Origin: Phytoseiulus persimilis | Lineage: Eukaryota > Arthropoda > Arachnida > Mesostigmata > Phytoseiidae | Length of the DNA: 64,000 nucleotides | Direction: 5' to 3' | Assembly (NCBI GenBank): GCA_037576195.1 | Contig: CM075102.1 | Location: 20,580,745-20,644,744, forward strand | Shown: piece by piece, positions 22,501 to 37,500 of the stretch | Layout: every line of letters starts with the position of its first letter | Position numbering within the stretch: the first letter of the stretch is position 1 | Position numbers and translations under genes: made by a program | Notes under the pieces: generated by a model | What the model saw: the letters and a program-made list of their open reading frames with translations, nothing else | What the model was told of the DNA's origin: nothing | The model's database searches: none

Positions 22501-25500
22501 GAGGGCGGAGAAAATTCTGCGGACGTCTTCTGCTTGTGTGGTAGCAGATGGATACATAGGGATCACAGACGACAACGAAGAAGAAGACGAAGGAAATACA
22601 CGCCGGGATTTAGAGAATGCATCTCGTCCAACGCACCGACATTTTTCCCTTAGTTCTCTTCGCTTCTCATCTCGCAACACGACCGAATCATCGTTGTACG
22701 AGATGCCGCCGCTGCTGCGGAAGTCGTATAGCGCAGCGAGAAAATCCCTGAAGAGCGAAAAAATATCACGCCTCCCGTCACCGCTTTGACAGGTTGACCT
22801 TTTCGCAACTCTCTCCTCGCCGCCGTCGATCGAGAGCTGAATCCACTCAACAATATGCGAGGTAAAGGAAATATCTCCGACGCTAGAGCATCCGCCACGG
22901 TTGGGATCGAGTTTTGTTTCGGTTTTCACGATCGGCTCTCGGCAGTTCTTTCGAGTCCTCGACCACAGTTGCGTTCATTTTATCCGTCGAAGACCAGTGT
23001 AACGAGACGGATGCTTTTTAGTTGTCGTTACCACTTGTTGTTAAAGGTGTCGACGAGTGCTCTCCCCTGGGCCCTCACGGTCACCGGAGCAGTAAATGCA
23101 AGCGGCGGGTAGCCAGCCACCCGCCACTTGCTCCTTCGCTCGGCTGTGAGGAGTCTCCGGTTTTCCTGAGTCTCGACCGGAATCAATGGTCTCGAATGGC
23201 CTAACCTGACGAGATCGAGTTACAGTTGGAGCCGAACAACGAGTTGGCTGGTGGGGGACCGCCATATCAATGCTACCACCTTCAATGTTGGCCAAACTTG
23301 ACCGTAACTCAGCCGAAACGGCGGGAGATCGGTGCCGCTCCTGGCAAACCGAAGAAGTCTTCCGCATCCGGTCCTTGAACGCGAGGAGGAACTTTGCGGG
23401 AGATCCATTTATCTCCCTCTCTCTCTGGTTTTCGTTTCTATCCCGCCTGCCATCACCATCCTCCCTGGAAAAAGGAAGGGGATGGATTGCGGCCAACAGA
23501 CATTCCGCCGATGACCAAACCTCTTGACTGAGTTGAACTGAGCAAGTCGCGAGAACGATGCGGTGTCAAGCTCAGTTCTGCGTTAACCTCTACGACGGGG
23601 CGCTGTCACGGTTCTGCCGTTGCTGTCGCGGGTTGAACGTACCCTCGAGAAGGGTGTTCGTATAGAGGCCTCGCGCCTCGAGTGCCTTCAGGTCAGACGG
23701 AAAGGTCGGGTAGGCGTGACTGACCTATAAAGGGACGGCCAACGTGCGAAGCACTACGGCGAAGTTTTTCCTCTCTGACGAACACCAGGCCGGCTGCTGG
23801 AATCTCGCGTCCGAATAAATGGCTTGGAAAATATAGTTTCGATCCTTTTTCTTTCGGACGAAGAACGCCAATGCGGGAGTCAGTCATCCGGGCATCCAGG
23901 CGGGCGACCTCCCGGACGGGAAATGATGTGAAAATGCAAATCCTTGCCTAGGTGTTTGCCTGCTCTCTATCGTCTGCTTGCTGCGAAGCACTCCGCCTCT
24001 TTTGCTCGGAGCGTTCCGAACCAGATTGGGCTGAGGCTTCCTCTTCGCTTGAGTCTGAAGTTTTTTTGTTTTTGTTCGAGATTACCTCACGCTTTCGTTA
24101 CCTGAGTCAGGGTTTTTCTAGGCTGAGGTTCTTCCGCGCAGCTTCAACTCGTCCCCCGCCAGTGGATTCTGCATTTTCGTTCGCAGATGGTCATTTCCAT
24201 ATGGACTGCATCGTTTCCCCCACCGCCTCAGGCAAAATTCTCCGTGTTCGGTCATGCCTTTCCCATGGAACCGTTAAGTTTCATATGGAAGAATATTTCA
24301 AAGAGCGCTCATAGCTGAGTAATTATTTATCCGTTTTCGTGCCCTCGCCCAAACACCCGCGGCCGGGGCCTTTCTCCAGGACACATTCATTCTGCCGTCC
24401 CCAATGCCTATTTCGTCCTCACATGTACGGGCGCCCACCCGCTACCGTCGCTGTTGGTGGCGGTGGAAAGTCCTCTAAAGTGGATATGTGGAGAGAAGAA
24501 TACGCAGCGTCGCCGCTGCTGTCTGAAGTGGGTTCTTTGCTCGAAGTCGACTCTCCGATTCGGCCCCACTCCGACCAGCGACCCGCTTCGAGCCTAGATC
24601 CGACGAACTTGATAAAACCCTAATAACTGAATCGAATCGTCGGATTGACCGGCGGACCGACCGAGACCGGAGAGGACTCCATCACATCGTCGGCGAGCAC
24701 GTCGTTCGCTGGGCTGACGGACGGGCGGGTGGCCACTCCGCTTTCCCAATGACCGAGCTGTAACTTTTATCTGCGTTTTCGATTCTGTGTGCCAATTAGC
24801 TTCAGCAATATCAGATCTATCACCTATACACGGAAGGCATCGTGCATGTACGGCCCATCGGTTGCTGTGGCAGCAGCGGTTCCGAGCCTGGTCTTCCACC
24901 AAGCAGGAGGGTACAACTATTACCCAACGCACGAACAGAGAAAACAACAAGAGTAATCATGTTGTGACATATGTTCTCTCTGGAATCGCGATCAATTTCT
25001 CTTTTTGACGGAGAACTGCGTGAGTGGGTCGGTTCGAAAAGATTTGTCAAACCGTTATCACCCGTATCAGTCAGCTCGTTCTGCCAAGATCTAAACCATC
25101 AACGGAGGTGAAATCGAGGAACACTGCTGATGTCGGAGGCGAATCGGCTCGGAGATCCAGTGAATTCTGTTTTAAAACATCCCCGTCATTGGAGCGTGCT
25201 CCGACGTAACATTCATGCGAGGGCGACCGACTAGCCGACCGAAGAGAGGGGTCGCTGACGCAAGCCCACGCGCGGTATGGTGTCTTCACGCACCATGGCG
25301 CCTCAAGCCTATCGGAAATTCTCTCTCGAAACTTCATTCCTCCGAAGTTTCCACAAACGAATCGAAGGGCAGAGAAACAGATGGTTGGACAGAAAGTCAG
25401 AGACAGATCGCAGAAGCCTCCAGGGAAAAACTCCTGAGTTTGAACAAAGAGTCGCAATCTTCTGCGTTCCCAAGTTTTCGACGGTTGTCTCCAGTTATTT

Positions 25501-28500
25501 CTCTCTCATTTCGGGTGTAGTCCGCGGTCGTTTTATCCTCCTAATTCCCATCCTCGTCGCCGGTGGAACGTCACACCGAGAGGAAAAAAAACCTAATTGT
25601 CACTCGGCGATGAGTGACTGAGTTCGGCAGTGGAGCGTGGATACAAAACAGTCTCAGAGCCAGGTAATGCTGTCACCCGGCTTCTTGATTCCGAATAGAA
25701 GGAAGTGAGCTCCTTTCGGGAAGGAAAGAGTCACAAGGAGGTAACGACGAGGGGGTTGCGGGATGAAAGCGTAGAGGAGATAGAAGCGAGAACGATTCGG
25801 CCAGTTTGTTCTCAGCCATGCGATGCAGAGCTCTCTCGGATCGACTAGCTGCTTGACTCGCTGGCCTGTTAGCGCGGTAGTCCTCACACTCGAACCATGG
25901 ACAATCCGCTTTCCCGGAGCGGCGGAGCTTTTTTAGTTTTCCTTTTCCCCGTTTCTAGAGGTCTCTTCTCCAAGTCTCAATCTCTCGCCATCTGCGCTCC
26001 GAAGAGGTGCGGAGGGCAGCTGCATTATTGACAACCTAGAATCAACAAGAGAGCAGGGCAGACAGCCAGCGAGCGAGCGAGTGAGCGGGCTCGTACCTGA
26101 GGAGGGACGTGCTCAGCGGGCTCGCCGTTGCAGCCAGTGGCCGAACCCAGCAGTTCGGCCCCCGCAGTCGGACATGCGGCTCTACTGACGTACGCTAGTC
26201 ACACAGTGATTGCGGCGTCGCACACTCACAGCCCCACAAGCATTCGCACGCACGGAGATGATCATGGAGTGGACGAGGCTCCGAGACGAACGAACAATTG
26301 AGGGCGTGAAACGGTGCGGCAAGGAACAGTGGTCCTGATCCCTCAAAGGAGTTGTTCGACGAACGGAGTGGCTCCGAAGCTTGCTCAGATGGTTGGTCGT
26401 CCAAGCCGGCCGATGGACGGACTCTAGCTTGGGAGGTTGGACGGCCCACGCTGATTGAAGTCTTGTGGATGACCTTCCGTTTTTCTCCTGCACCCCGTGG
26501 TCCCGCTACTCGCCGTCGCTGTCCGGCTTCTCGCCACTTCCGAGCACGCCCCCTTTCCTGTTCTCGAGAAAACAGGGCAAGGTGGGAATTTATAGAGATT
26601 TGTCTTCACGCTCGGTAGAGGAGCTTTGTGATGTGGGACCTTTTCGACGTTCTTCCCGCTTGTTCTCCCCGTCTCACTCCCGTTCCCACAAGCGTTGCCA
26701 CCGCTGCTCCCAGAGCCGCCGGTGCTTTCGGGTGCAGCGTTCGGCAGCGAGGAAATTCGGCCTGGTCAACTCTTGCCGCCGCCGCCGCCGCTGTCCGTCT
26801 TTCCCGGTCCGCTTCGGTGCGAAAGATATGATGATACGAAGAGAACGAAAACGACGTGCTGGTGGGGAAGGAGGATGACGACGTCGACGGCCACGAGGGG
26901 CAAGGCCAGACGGTCGGTCGCTCGGGCTGTCCTCCTTCTTTTGCTCCTGCTTCTTCTTATTTATGGTATTGCGGGCTTCTCGCTTTCTTGCCGGTTCCCC
27001 TCTTTCCTTGCCGGCTCGGGTCGGACTGACTGCAGTTGGTCGGATGGGGCTGTCCTACAACAGCTGTCCTTTACGGCGTGGCAAAAGTGGACGGAGACTG
27101 AGTCTTTGTCTCCTTCCTCCCGCCGGTGTCGTGTGTATCCTTTCGGATCCTTGCCTGTGCGCCCACTCGGACACCGGCGGACGCCTTACATGTTGCGAGA
27201 GCACCCAGGACTCTGGTACGTAACCGATTTGTGCGGCTCGCGCGCCCCACTGATTTGATTATCGAGGCAACTCGGGAGGCTCAGTCGGTTCGCCTCGCTC
27301 CAGGACCAACAGATAGCTACGACCTTTGTTAATGGACTCCTCCATCGGTTGGTCGGTCGCCTTTCTCGAGTGGCTGCTGCGCCTGGTCCTGCGTATCTCT
27401 TTGAAGATGAGTGTTTGGGTGTGGAAGCAGAAGGGCGGCCAAGTAGGTCGAAGGCTTGCCCACCAAGTTTCAGCGTAGAGAACAGAGCGAACATGCTCCG
27501 ACAATTTGTTATTGTACGAAGTATTCCTTAGTGGCCTCCTCCAGAGGGGTAAGAGGAGGAAAGATTCCCTTCTTCGGTGCGCTCTTCACCGGGCAAACCT
27601 GCAAGCAAGGCCGCCGCCGCCGCTGTCGACAAGGTTCGATGTCGGGAGACCCCGAAGCTCTTTGACTCCTCTTCCTCTCCGCTGGTCCGCCTTTCGCGCT
27701 GGCTGAGCCAGTGTAGGGTTTTCCTTCTGTTTCTACAGCCAACTTTTTCCGGGGATCGCGTCTGAGCAAGCAGCCGAGTGAGGTTTACTTTCCGTGAGAC
27801 CTTCTTCCTTCCGCTCAAACTAAGTCGACCCTTGTCTCGGGCCGTTCCCCGTCCAGGTCCCATCCGAGCGTCCTTCCCTCTTGTAGTTCGCTGGCTTTCC
27901 CCGCCATTCTCCTTTTGCCCTCATCTCGTTGTCCGTGTTTTCTAGCTTGACGTCGTCGGCAGCGGAGTCGCTGCTCTACTTTTGTTCTCTCTTCGAGGGA
28001 GGAAATTACGTTTCTGACTCCACTCTCATGTCTGCTCCGTGTTCTCCGCGTGTCCTCCCCCTCTTCCTCCTCTCCCCCCCCTGTATATCTTCATATCAGT
28101 CGTCTAATCGCCTCCCCAGATCCCCTCTCTTCTCATGTGTGTTTGCAAATGTCTACACGGGGAGATCCCCGAACGGGCTTCCCATGGGCATGTTGGGAGC
28201 TGAGAGCTCTCCTGACTCTTCCGTATGTTCTCCCCTTTGCGTCTTCGAGCTCGATCCCACGCTGATTTCTCCTTTGTCGGGGCATGGTATATGTACCTCC
28301 TCGTTTATGTTGTTTGCTTTCGTACATACCGGCGACTGAGCCTCAGGGTGGTTGGTCTTCAGCGGCTCGGTCGGACAGCAAGGGATACCTGCGGATGAAT
28401 TCGAGCCAGTATCTGTTCTATGTTCCCCGAGAAGCAAAGCCTCCCGTTGCATGCTGCGGGTCAAACGCAAGTTAGTCTGGCAACGATTGCACCACTCGCC

Positions 28501-31500
28501 AGCCCTTCGGACGTTATTCTCGCTGACATACATTGGGCCGAAGTTTGAAAGCTTGCGAAACACGGTAGTTTGAGCGGATTGATACGAAGGATCATTCCAG
28601 TGCCGCTGAACGTTCGTGGACGTCCCTGCGAAATGAACAGTATCCACAGAGATCGACCGTCGAGATAAATGTTCCGCGTCGTTTTCTGACATTCCATCAT
28701 CTTCCTCAGTCGAACTTTTTGCATGACGCTGTCGAATGTGAGCCGTTCGCATTCCCAAATGCACGGTAATTCCCCGTCCCTATCGGTGGATCGGCGCGTT
28801 AGGGAATCGACGATCGAAACCCTCGTCTGATCCGATCGCCCTCGGTTGTGCAATCGTAGCGTTCCGCTGAGGTTTCGAGTCTCATCCAGGTGGCGCCGCG
28901 CAGTCGGTTTCAGTATTCCAGCTTGGTCTTCCCAAAAGTCAGGGATAGATTCGAGGCGAAGGGCCTTCTTGCCGCGTCATTATCCTGAACTTGCAACGCC
29001 TTTTTGATTCCACAGCGGTGAAGCTGAATCGGAGCGGTCATCCGAACTTTCCCATTTCATGGTGAACGTCCTGGGGTCACTTTCGTCGGAAGCTTGCGCA
29101 GGAGAGGAGCTTCCTCGATTCTTCCTCCAACTTCAGGCAAATTACCGTGGCATCCCCGCTGGAGCGACTGCCTTGAGGCGATCCGAACAATCTGTTGATC
29201 CCGAGACACGCCTCCCGCGATGCTCGAGCCCACATCAGAATTGTTTACCAATGATGAAATAGTGGCACACTGCAAGGGCTTAGTAAGATTCAACGCAAAT
29301 CAGTCACGTAGTGCTATCGTATAGGTAATGAGCTCCGAATTAGCTTCAGGCTTAAACGAGGACTGCTCCTAAGGCGGAATCAGACTGATGCTGATAACGA
29401 TGGCGTCTCTCGACGGAGCTTTCCGGAAACTGAACGCTCAGGGATTTGGACGAGTTTCCGCGGGGCGCGCCTCTGATCAGGATGCATAGTCAGCAGGAAG
29501 ATGGTTTAGATTCCGTTAGCCTCTCCAAAGTCCATCGATTTTCCCCGCCCTATTGTTGGCGGGCAGACAGCTGTGCCTGGTTCCGGTAAACAAGTGAGCT
29601 TGCAGAGTGATATTGACTGAAGTAGATCCCCGAAAGAATATGAAGAGAGGAAAGTTCATCGCGGTATGTCAACGGTAGACGCACATCCGAGGCTCCAGTT
29701 GACTAGATGCTCGCGGCCGTTCACTTTCACCGCTCAGAGCCACATTTACGTTGTATCTCCTTACTGTCCATAGTGCGTGGTCGACGACATTTATTGATTT
29801 TTTGCCTCACGGTGACGCGAGCTCCGAACGTCCAATAAAATGCTATCAGCGTCCTCTTCCTCCACATACTGTCCTTGCGGCTGAATTGAGTTTGATGGGC
29901 TATCATATCAATCCATCACCTTTTCCGTGAAGGCTGCTCGAGAATGCGGGAGCAAACTCTTCCCTCCCGCTGAAATTATTTGTAACGACGCAAGCTGCTG
30001 TCTCAATCGATGATGGAGCGGAGGAGCTGAACGAACCTATATTGAGTTTGCGTAACGGCTTATTTATCAAAGCCAAATGGAAGTTCTCTACGGGAAGATC
30101 GCCGTGTTTTCCAAAGTCTCCTGTTATGTAGCAATGTTGACCGTGGGCCTACATTTGTTCCAGGGGCGGATGCGTCCTGTGAGTTTCCGGAAAGCATGCG
30201 CGGCCAGTGGTTTCAAAAATCGTACCACGAAGCCATCATCATCACGAAAACATCGTTGAGCAAACACGGACAATGTCGGGAGCGTAGACACGATAAATTC
30301 CTGCTCTTCAACGCGTAAGTAATCCCTCAGACGATGGTCTTTGTTGAGTTTCCCCCCTGCTTGCCTCCACGTGGAGGCTTCGTCCTTCATCCAGCGATAT
30401 TCACATATGCTCCCTTTCGAGCCTCTTTTGTCCTAGTTCTCCCACCCCCGATGCTGTTCAGCTACTAATCTATTCGAGCTCAAATCTCGATTCTCACAGA
30501 CTGAAGGTATTTCCAATCTAGGTAGTGAACTAACGAGCCGGTAAAGGGAACCAATACTGCCGATTCACTGCGCGGATCTCTTGAGTTCTGAGAAGCCTCG
30601 GTCGTAGCCTCTCCCGAAGTATTTATCACTCGCCCGATAACGTGTTCGGATACCATCCTCCTCGAGGCGACGAATCGAGCGAGAAAAACGCTGCCCGGTT
30701 GACCTAACCCGTAAATAAGAATACAACTTGCGAGGAGGTTAGAGCTGCACGCGACAGAGGTGCAACCTGAGAAAAGGGCCACATGAACGGGATTCGCGGG
30801 AGACATAAACCCGGTCCGAGGAGCCCGGGGGACCGACGAGATGTAGGGAGTGCGAGAAATACACAGAGGAGCGCATGTTGCTGGCCAAAGCGATTGAAGG
30901 CATTCCCCGCACGCATTTTCGCAGCGCTCATGAAGATATATGTGCTCTATGGAAACGGGACGTGTCCATCCGCCGGCACGGGACGGAGCCGTGCAAAAAA
31001 ATTCTCCTTCCCCGCGCACTCCTCCCTGGCGGGACTCACTATTGCAGGAACGACGGCAGCATCCGTTCGTCCGTGCCGAAGTGGTCCAATAAAGAAGCGG
31101 AAGTCTTTTGAAATCAAGCAATTTTTAGTTGCTGTCCGTGCGGTCAGAATCCTTCTCCGGAATGAACTCGACCAAAATCGAACGGAAAAGCGTCCAATCC
31201 AAAGCAGTGCCCTTGCACTCGAGCATGTGCTCCAAACCGTCCGAGCGGCTCGTGCGCGTTCTCCTCAGGTTTGGCGGTAGCACTTCGAGGGAGAAAGGAT
31301 ATAATTTCGTTTCCTCCATCTCCTCCCGCCTTCCCCCGATTCTTCAGTGACCTTTTTTTCCTGCTTCCGCTCGCTCCGAGAAATATGGCCTTCTCCCGCA
31401 CCCCTCCCCCTTCCCCCATCCGAGCTCCGTTAGATGAAGGCGAAGGTAGGAGCTCCGTTTTTCGAAGAGTTCTGCGCGAGGACTCGCCTTCCGTTATTAC

Positions 31501-34500
31501 TACTCGGAGTCATATTCCGTTACGTCATATCCCTCTCAATCATTCTTCTTATCTCGCAATTCGTTCTCGTGCCTTCTGTACCGGGACGAGAGGAGCGGGA
31601 CGACGAAGAAAGATGGAGGAATTGTGTTATTCCTGCCGCTGTTGCAGTACCTACGGGGTCTCGACATCGAGCCAAGCCACGCTCCCGGCCCTTCGCGCGA
31701 TGACGGCGAACGCTATAACGAACGATTGCTTGGTCGGTCGGTTGCCTACTCGCTCGGTTGGCCTGCTTCGGCCTTCTTTGAATAGCATACAATTTATGAG
31801 CCTTATCAGGGAGATTTCTCTATCGACTATGATTAACGGGGTGTTCGTCCACCCCGTGTTCACTCTCGTTCTCGAAGCGAATAAAACACTTGATTGGCTG
31901 CTGGCCTGACACCATCTGCGACTGCTGCATCAGGCGACCGCCCGTATCACGGAAGTCTCGTGGACGATGGCAGGATCCAGAGAACTTGGTGAGCCGTCAC
32001 TGATTTTGGAGTTCCCTCTGCCTGCAAACTCCGTCGCCTGTGACTCTGGCGCCGGTCCGTTCGTGCACCGGTCGGCCGAAGCGGAAAACATTGAGCAAGC
32101 TCGTCCGGGAGAATCACTCTGACGAGAGCTGCTACTTCGACGGCCGCGGTCGAGTCAGCAAAGTACTCAAGTTCCTCCTCTTTCGTTCGTTTTCCTGCCG
32201 CTCTCAGATCCTTCGGGTCATTTCCCAACAGCTGCGCCTGCTGCGGCTGGTAATGCAAATGTTCTCAACCCTACTGGTCGCCGCCGTCGTCTTCTTCCTC
32301 CTCTTCGGCCCCGTTCGGTAGTCGGTATTCGTCGACGTCATCGAAGAGCGGCGGTCGCGGTTTCTCAAAACTCAACCCAGAGACCGAGGGCGTGGGTGCC
32401 GTTGAGGAAGACACTTCCTATCTGTTTCGGGTCGATTCGACCTCGCGTCCGACCGTGAACGGCCTTCCACCAACCGTTGCAGTGAGATTCACGAAACGAG
32501 TAGACGTTTCCCGCGCCCACCGCCCCGACCGAGCGCAAAGTGGGCTGAGGAGGAAGAGGGGGTGGTTGGTGTCCCAGTCGGTCGGGTGCAGCTGACGAGA
32601 AGTGGAATTCCGTGAGTTCTCGAAGTGTAGTTTTCCAGGACCGGTGAACGACCATCGGCGAACCGGCGGAATGCCGGTGTACAACTCCTGGATTGAGACA
32701 GCGGCGAAGGGACGAGCCGCAGTAACCTCTGACCTCATTTGAATAGAGTCACAACGTTCCGAGTCGCCGACACGATTCCCTTGCGCGGCGGGGAACACAT
32801 CCATTTCGGCTGGTTCACGGCGGCATCGTCCGGTCATCGCATGGAGCGGGTTTTCTGTCTGCGGCAAAAACCATCACCGCGCTCCTGCCGTTAGCTACTC
32901 GGCTAACTGGGCGAGTCGGCGAGTACACCGGCTTCCCGTCTGATCCGATCCATCTGATCTACCGGCGGCGGCGGCAATCACCCGTAGAGAAAAGAATGCC
33001 TCCAGCCAAATGACATTGTTACACTCAGATTGCCTTCCGAGCCGGCAGCCGCTCGCGCCTCTGGATCGACAGACTGATCGTCAGAAAGTCGGACGGCTCA
33101 TGGGACGATTTGATCGATGCTGATCGATTCAGCTCCGCGCAAACTCACGAAAGTGCTCATCCGGGCCGCTTCAATGAGTGAATACGATGCAGAGGACCAA
33201 TGCCATCACAACTTTCTCTTCGAGACCACTTGGCTGAACAGGAGCGCGTTCCCGGCGTCAATCGAACCAGTTCTCTTCGATTCACTTGCGTTTGTTGCTG
33301 CACCCTCGTCTATCGATTAAGTTCGCCCCAAACCTTCGTACCCATGTGCTTGGAGTGGAGGAACTGTGAAACGACCAGCGATTCTAACAGCGGGCGTTCT
33401 TTGCGTGCACCTGGTGCGACAAGCGGTTTACGGCGATGACGCCGAAAAATATGCCCTCCAGGATCACGGCACTGCTGGAGAATGCGAGAGAGATGCTTTG
33501 GAGGCTTGACAGCGTCGTCCCGCACCCATTGTCGTATTCAAGGGTGAAGTAACAACTGCATTCGCCATGATGGCTCGAGCTCTGTTGTGGTGCGGTGCAG
33601 TTTCGGGCAGCGGAGAGGAAGGTGTCTCGCGTGATCGCGAGGCGTGCCACCGAGCTCATTGCGAGCCCTTCAACCGGTGTTCCTGGCGTTCCTCGTCGTG
33701 GCGAGACGAGTCCGAACGATCCTCGGCGAGACCGGAAAATCGCCGAATTCGATCGCTCGCATCGAGGTTTCTGGGGGAGTGAGCCCATATCTGGTCAGGT
33801 CATCGGGCGGTTGACAGTGGAAACACAGCGCTCGGTGCCGACCCGAGAGACAGAAATCTCGTCTCAAGTCTTGAGCTCCTCCGCCGGAGTCTGGCAGAAA
33901 ACTTCTAATTGGAAGTGGTAAATGGTTCGTTCTTGGTGAACGTCGGCCCTGCCTCGGTTCCGTTCCGGGGCCTCCGGTCTCTCTGATTCGAGTCTCCACA
34001 GTTTGACTCTCGCGAGCGTGCGAGTAGTGACCAACTTTATTTATGACCGGGGACTGCGTTGGTGGTGAGCTCGCTGAGTGCGTGCCGCGTGCGCGTGTCC
34101 CGCCATCGAGCAAGCTCTTCGCAAGCAAGCATTCCATACGTGGATGCCGGGAGTCTCTCACGCGGACCCCGACGGCCATGTTGGAGACGGCCATCATTGG
34201 AACGATGTTGATGATGATGATTGCAATGTTGTCGAACAGAAGAAACCATAGGGACACGTTCCCTCGTTCGGGTGACATCAACTCAGATTTCCACACGCCG
34301 ACGCATTTCGCAAATAACATCCTACCCGAACCCATGCGGCCGTTTGCGAAACAAGCGGCAACGTCCCAAGCGTCGGATTTCAGCGCAGAGACTCCACGAG
34401 GAATGGAGGAGATATCGATCGCTAGAAGGTCACGTGGGCCCCTCGAGGTTCCTCCTTCGCAAATGAAGTGAAATGCCGTTGGGAAGCAATGACTCGGCAG

Positions 34501-37500
34501 CGATCTGTGGAGAAGCCGCGTGATCATTCATCTCTGACCGGATGCAGAGTAGAGTCAGGACTAACGGGTGTTTCAGAGAAGGAGGAGATATTTGAGAAAG
34601 AATAATGGAATCGGGATGGGAGGAGAATGGCGCTAGGAAAGGAATCACCTCGATCGAACCAGCGATGTTTTCGAGAGTTTTGCGGCGGAACCCACTGAGG
34701 GAATCGGAGAAAGGCGCGAAAACTGGCTAGGCCTCTGCCAGGTCCTTGCACGAAAGACAGGTCATCTCGAATAACCGAGTATTCAACCGAGATCGAGTTG
34801 TTCGGATCCGGATTAGGAGCCATCACGAGGTTGGGAAAACTCCAATGTGATTAAGGAAAAGGCTGGGCGGCTTCGTTCCCAAAGTAGTCCTTTCGCGACC
34901 ATGCGGAAGAGGACTCTCCCGAACTGAGCCAGATCCCATAGGGCGCAGGATCATACTGTCGTTGCGAATGGAGCCGTCCCGACGAGACCGAGTGTGATAA
35001 ACGAAATTTGCTCCGAAAGGGACCCTTCGATATTACGTACATAGGTCGATATCAGCATCGCAGTTTTTCTCAGCCTGCCACTCCTTCTGGTACGAAGGCA
35101 AAGAGAGGAGATGGGAGAAGAAAACAGGGCAAGGGCGCGCGCAGAGGATGAAAAGGGGGCCAGTAGGTGGGGACAGAGGGTCCGAGGGAAGAGCTGGTTG
35201 TCGATGATCGGCTGCTGCAAGGCTCGCGTGCGACATCTTCCGCAGGAATTGCGAGACACCACCCCCACCGTCGTTGCTTGCACTTCCATGCAGACGGCCT
35301 CGCTGACACAGGCGCTCTCTTCCCCGCGCAAGTACGCACGGACGAGCACTCTCGCTCGGTCGCGCGCTCGTGCACGGGGAGACGGAAAATATCGATTCAG
35401 AGCTCTCTTCCCGGCGACGGCATCGAGCTGTCTCCAAATATACGACAATCGCAGCGCTCCACGTTTTTGGGGTTTAAAAATTCATATGTCCGCTACAGCG
35501 GAACCAATCAGCATGCGAGGGCGCCTGGCTGTTCGAATCTGTTGGGAAGCCTCGAGGATTCCGGTGGCGTCGAGCCGATGGATGGATGTGCTGTCGACCA
35601 GGCCAGTGATTCCATCAATCGATTGATGATCTTCCTCGTGTTTTCCATCAATCACTGCACGAAGGCTTTCGTGGTTAACACAAACATCATCGCGCTCGAA
35701 GGACTTCTCGTTTCGCAAAATTTCATTCGCGTGACGCGATTGAATCAGTGATGGCTTTCTTGAATTGTTGATCGGCTAATAGTTCCTCTCGACGGCCCCT
35801 TCGATGGATCCTGCCGAGTCGGTCGCATGAATATGAAGAGACGAGATGGGCTCGACTCTAAAAATCGCCCCAGTAACCTGGACAGCGCTGGGCTCGTCCG
35901 AGCTCCCGGAGGGTAAAAATCAGCCATCCCTAGACGGAGAGACGAGAAAAGTACAAAAAAAGCTCCTCCATTCTTCAGCTTTCCAAGGGTTATAATCAGT
36001 GGGATCATCGATGGCGAGGACAGAGCCATGGGATCGGGGAAACTGCTCATGACTCGCAGCGAGGGACGGGGAGAGAAACAGAAGCTCCGAGGTGTCCAAC
36101 AAATCGGCTAGAGATTTCGGAGTGCTGGTCTTTCTCCGGGATCCTGATACGGTCGGAGACGTTTGTGGAACGGTAAAGCCAGAGCTCGCTGGAACGAGCT
36201 GTCGAAAAGGGCCGACGGACGAAACATCTCCTTGAAAGCCGCCATGGAACCGTGACTTGACCTATCATAAATATATCCGATGCGTCACGCGAGACAGACG
36301 CAGTAAATAGGTTCCTAGGCTCCGTGAGGAGCGAGCTCAGACGAAGGATTCTGCGAATAGCGATATTCGCTCTTACCTCACATGCTGCTGAAACGCGAAC
36401 CATTCGAGCTTTCCATTCAGGAATACTTCCGAGAATAACTGTTGTCCTCAGTCGAAGCGAGGATCGAGACGATGATCAAGGTTATGGACCCGTATCCTCG
36501 TGAATGAGTTCGCGCCAAATGAGTAATGAGTGCGCCAGCAAGTGGCTACGGAGCGGTCAGAGAGGATTTATGGAAACGAGACCGGGCCCGATCCCGTGAG
36601 CTAGTACTGGGACTCGGGATGAGCTCCAGGCTCGAGCTGGCCCTGCCAGCTGGATAAGAATCACGTGTGGGGTGACGGATGAACGCATCATGCGCATGGA
36701 CGGGCGGTGGTCGGGTGAGACAGCCCGCGCGCCGATTTGTACACGTACGCATTCATACTATGCGGGTCAGATGTCAGAGAGAACAACGAGCGTTGATGTC
36801 CTCTAATCTGAAGCATTCTGTGTCGATGGCCTTGAACAGGGCCCACATCGTGTGTCGCGAGCTTCGTTCAACTTGTGCAACTCCAATACTCCCTTAAGAT
36901 GCGATACCAATCCCGAACTCCGGAACGAGAGGGGAATCATGCGCTAGACACTACACATGGTCCATCGGAGGAGTGTCTGTGAGGCTGAGAGCAATAATCC
37001 ACAGTGGGTTGTTTCATGAGGGCGCGGGGCAACGGTAGTCTCGGTTGATGCAGCCGTACTGGAAAAGCGAGGAGGAAGGAGGAAGAAACGGAATGGACTG
37101 GGAACGCGGCTCCAACAGGACGGTCTCTCAGACATTCCTCCAACCAGCGGACGTCATCGGTCAATTTACGGATCCGTTCTTGCCAGCGCTCAATGGTCAC
37201 CGATTGCCGCTATTGATGATGCCATGATCGTTGTTGTTGTCGCTCTCACAGAGATTTGCCTTGTGGTTGACGTTGATGCCGACGTTGACGTTGCCATCCA
37301 ACAATCGCCGCGGCGATTGTTACCACCGATGTGTCCGGTGGAGCGGAGAAAAAGTTGATTCGGAAGCGCGATGATCTATCTCAGCGGCTAGCGCGAGTGC
37401 CTAGCAGGGAGAACGAAAAGTTCGGAGAATGCTCGGCCAATTTACGCTTGGTCCTCGTTTTTCTCGTGCGGACTCCTCCCTCCCGGTAGCCGTGTATAAC

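Larger units (their letters stand above)
19532..30163 (+). other. intron 1 of the DUF7042-type gene (10.6 kb)
   Basis: Mostly CpG-containing, low-complexity and pyrimidine-rich DNA with many overlapping open frames. It holds GTTGTTG-type tracts near 20330 and 20780–20850, a 16-bp palindrome around CGGACCTCGAGGTCCG near 20305, and AG/GA-rich stretches near 26060. Two minus-strand frames that look more protein-like are listed separately (20128–20400 and 28153–28764). No transposon domain or RNA gene was recognised. Confidence 0.6.
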
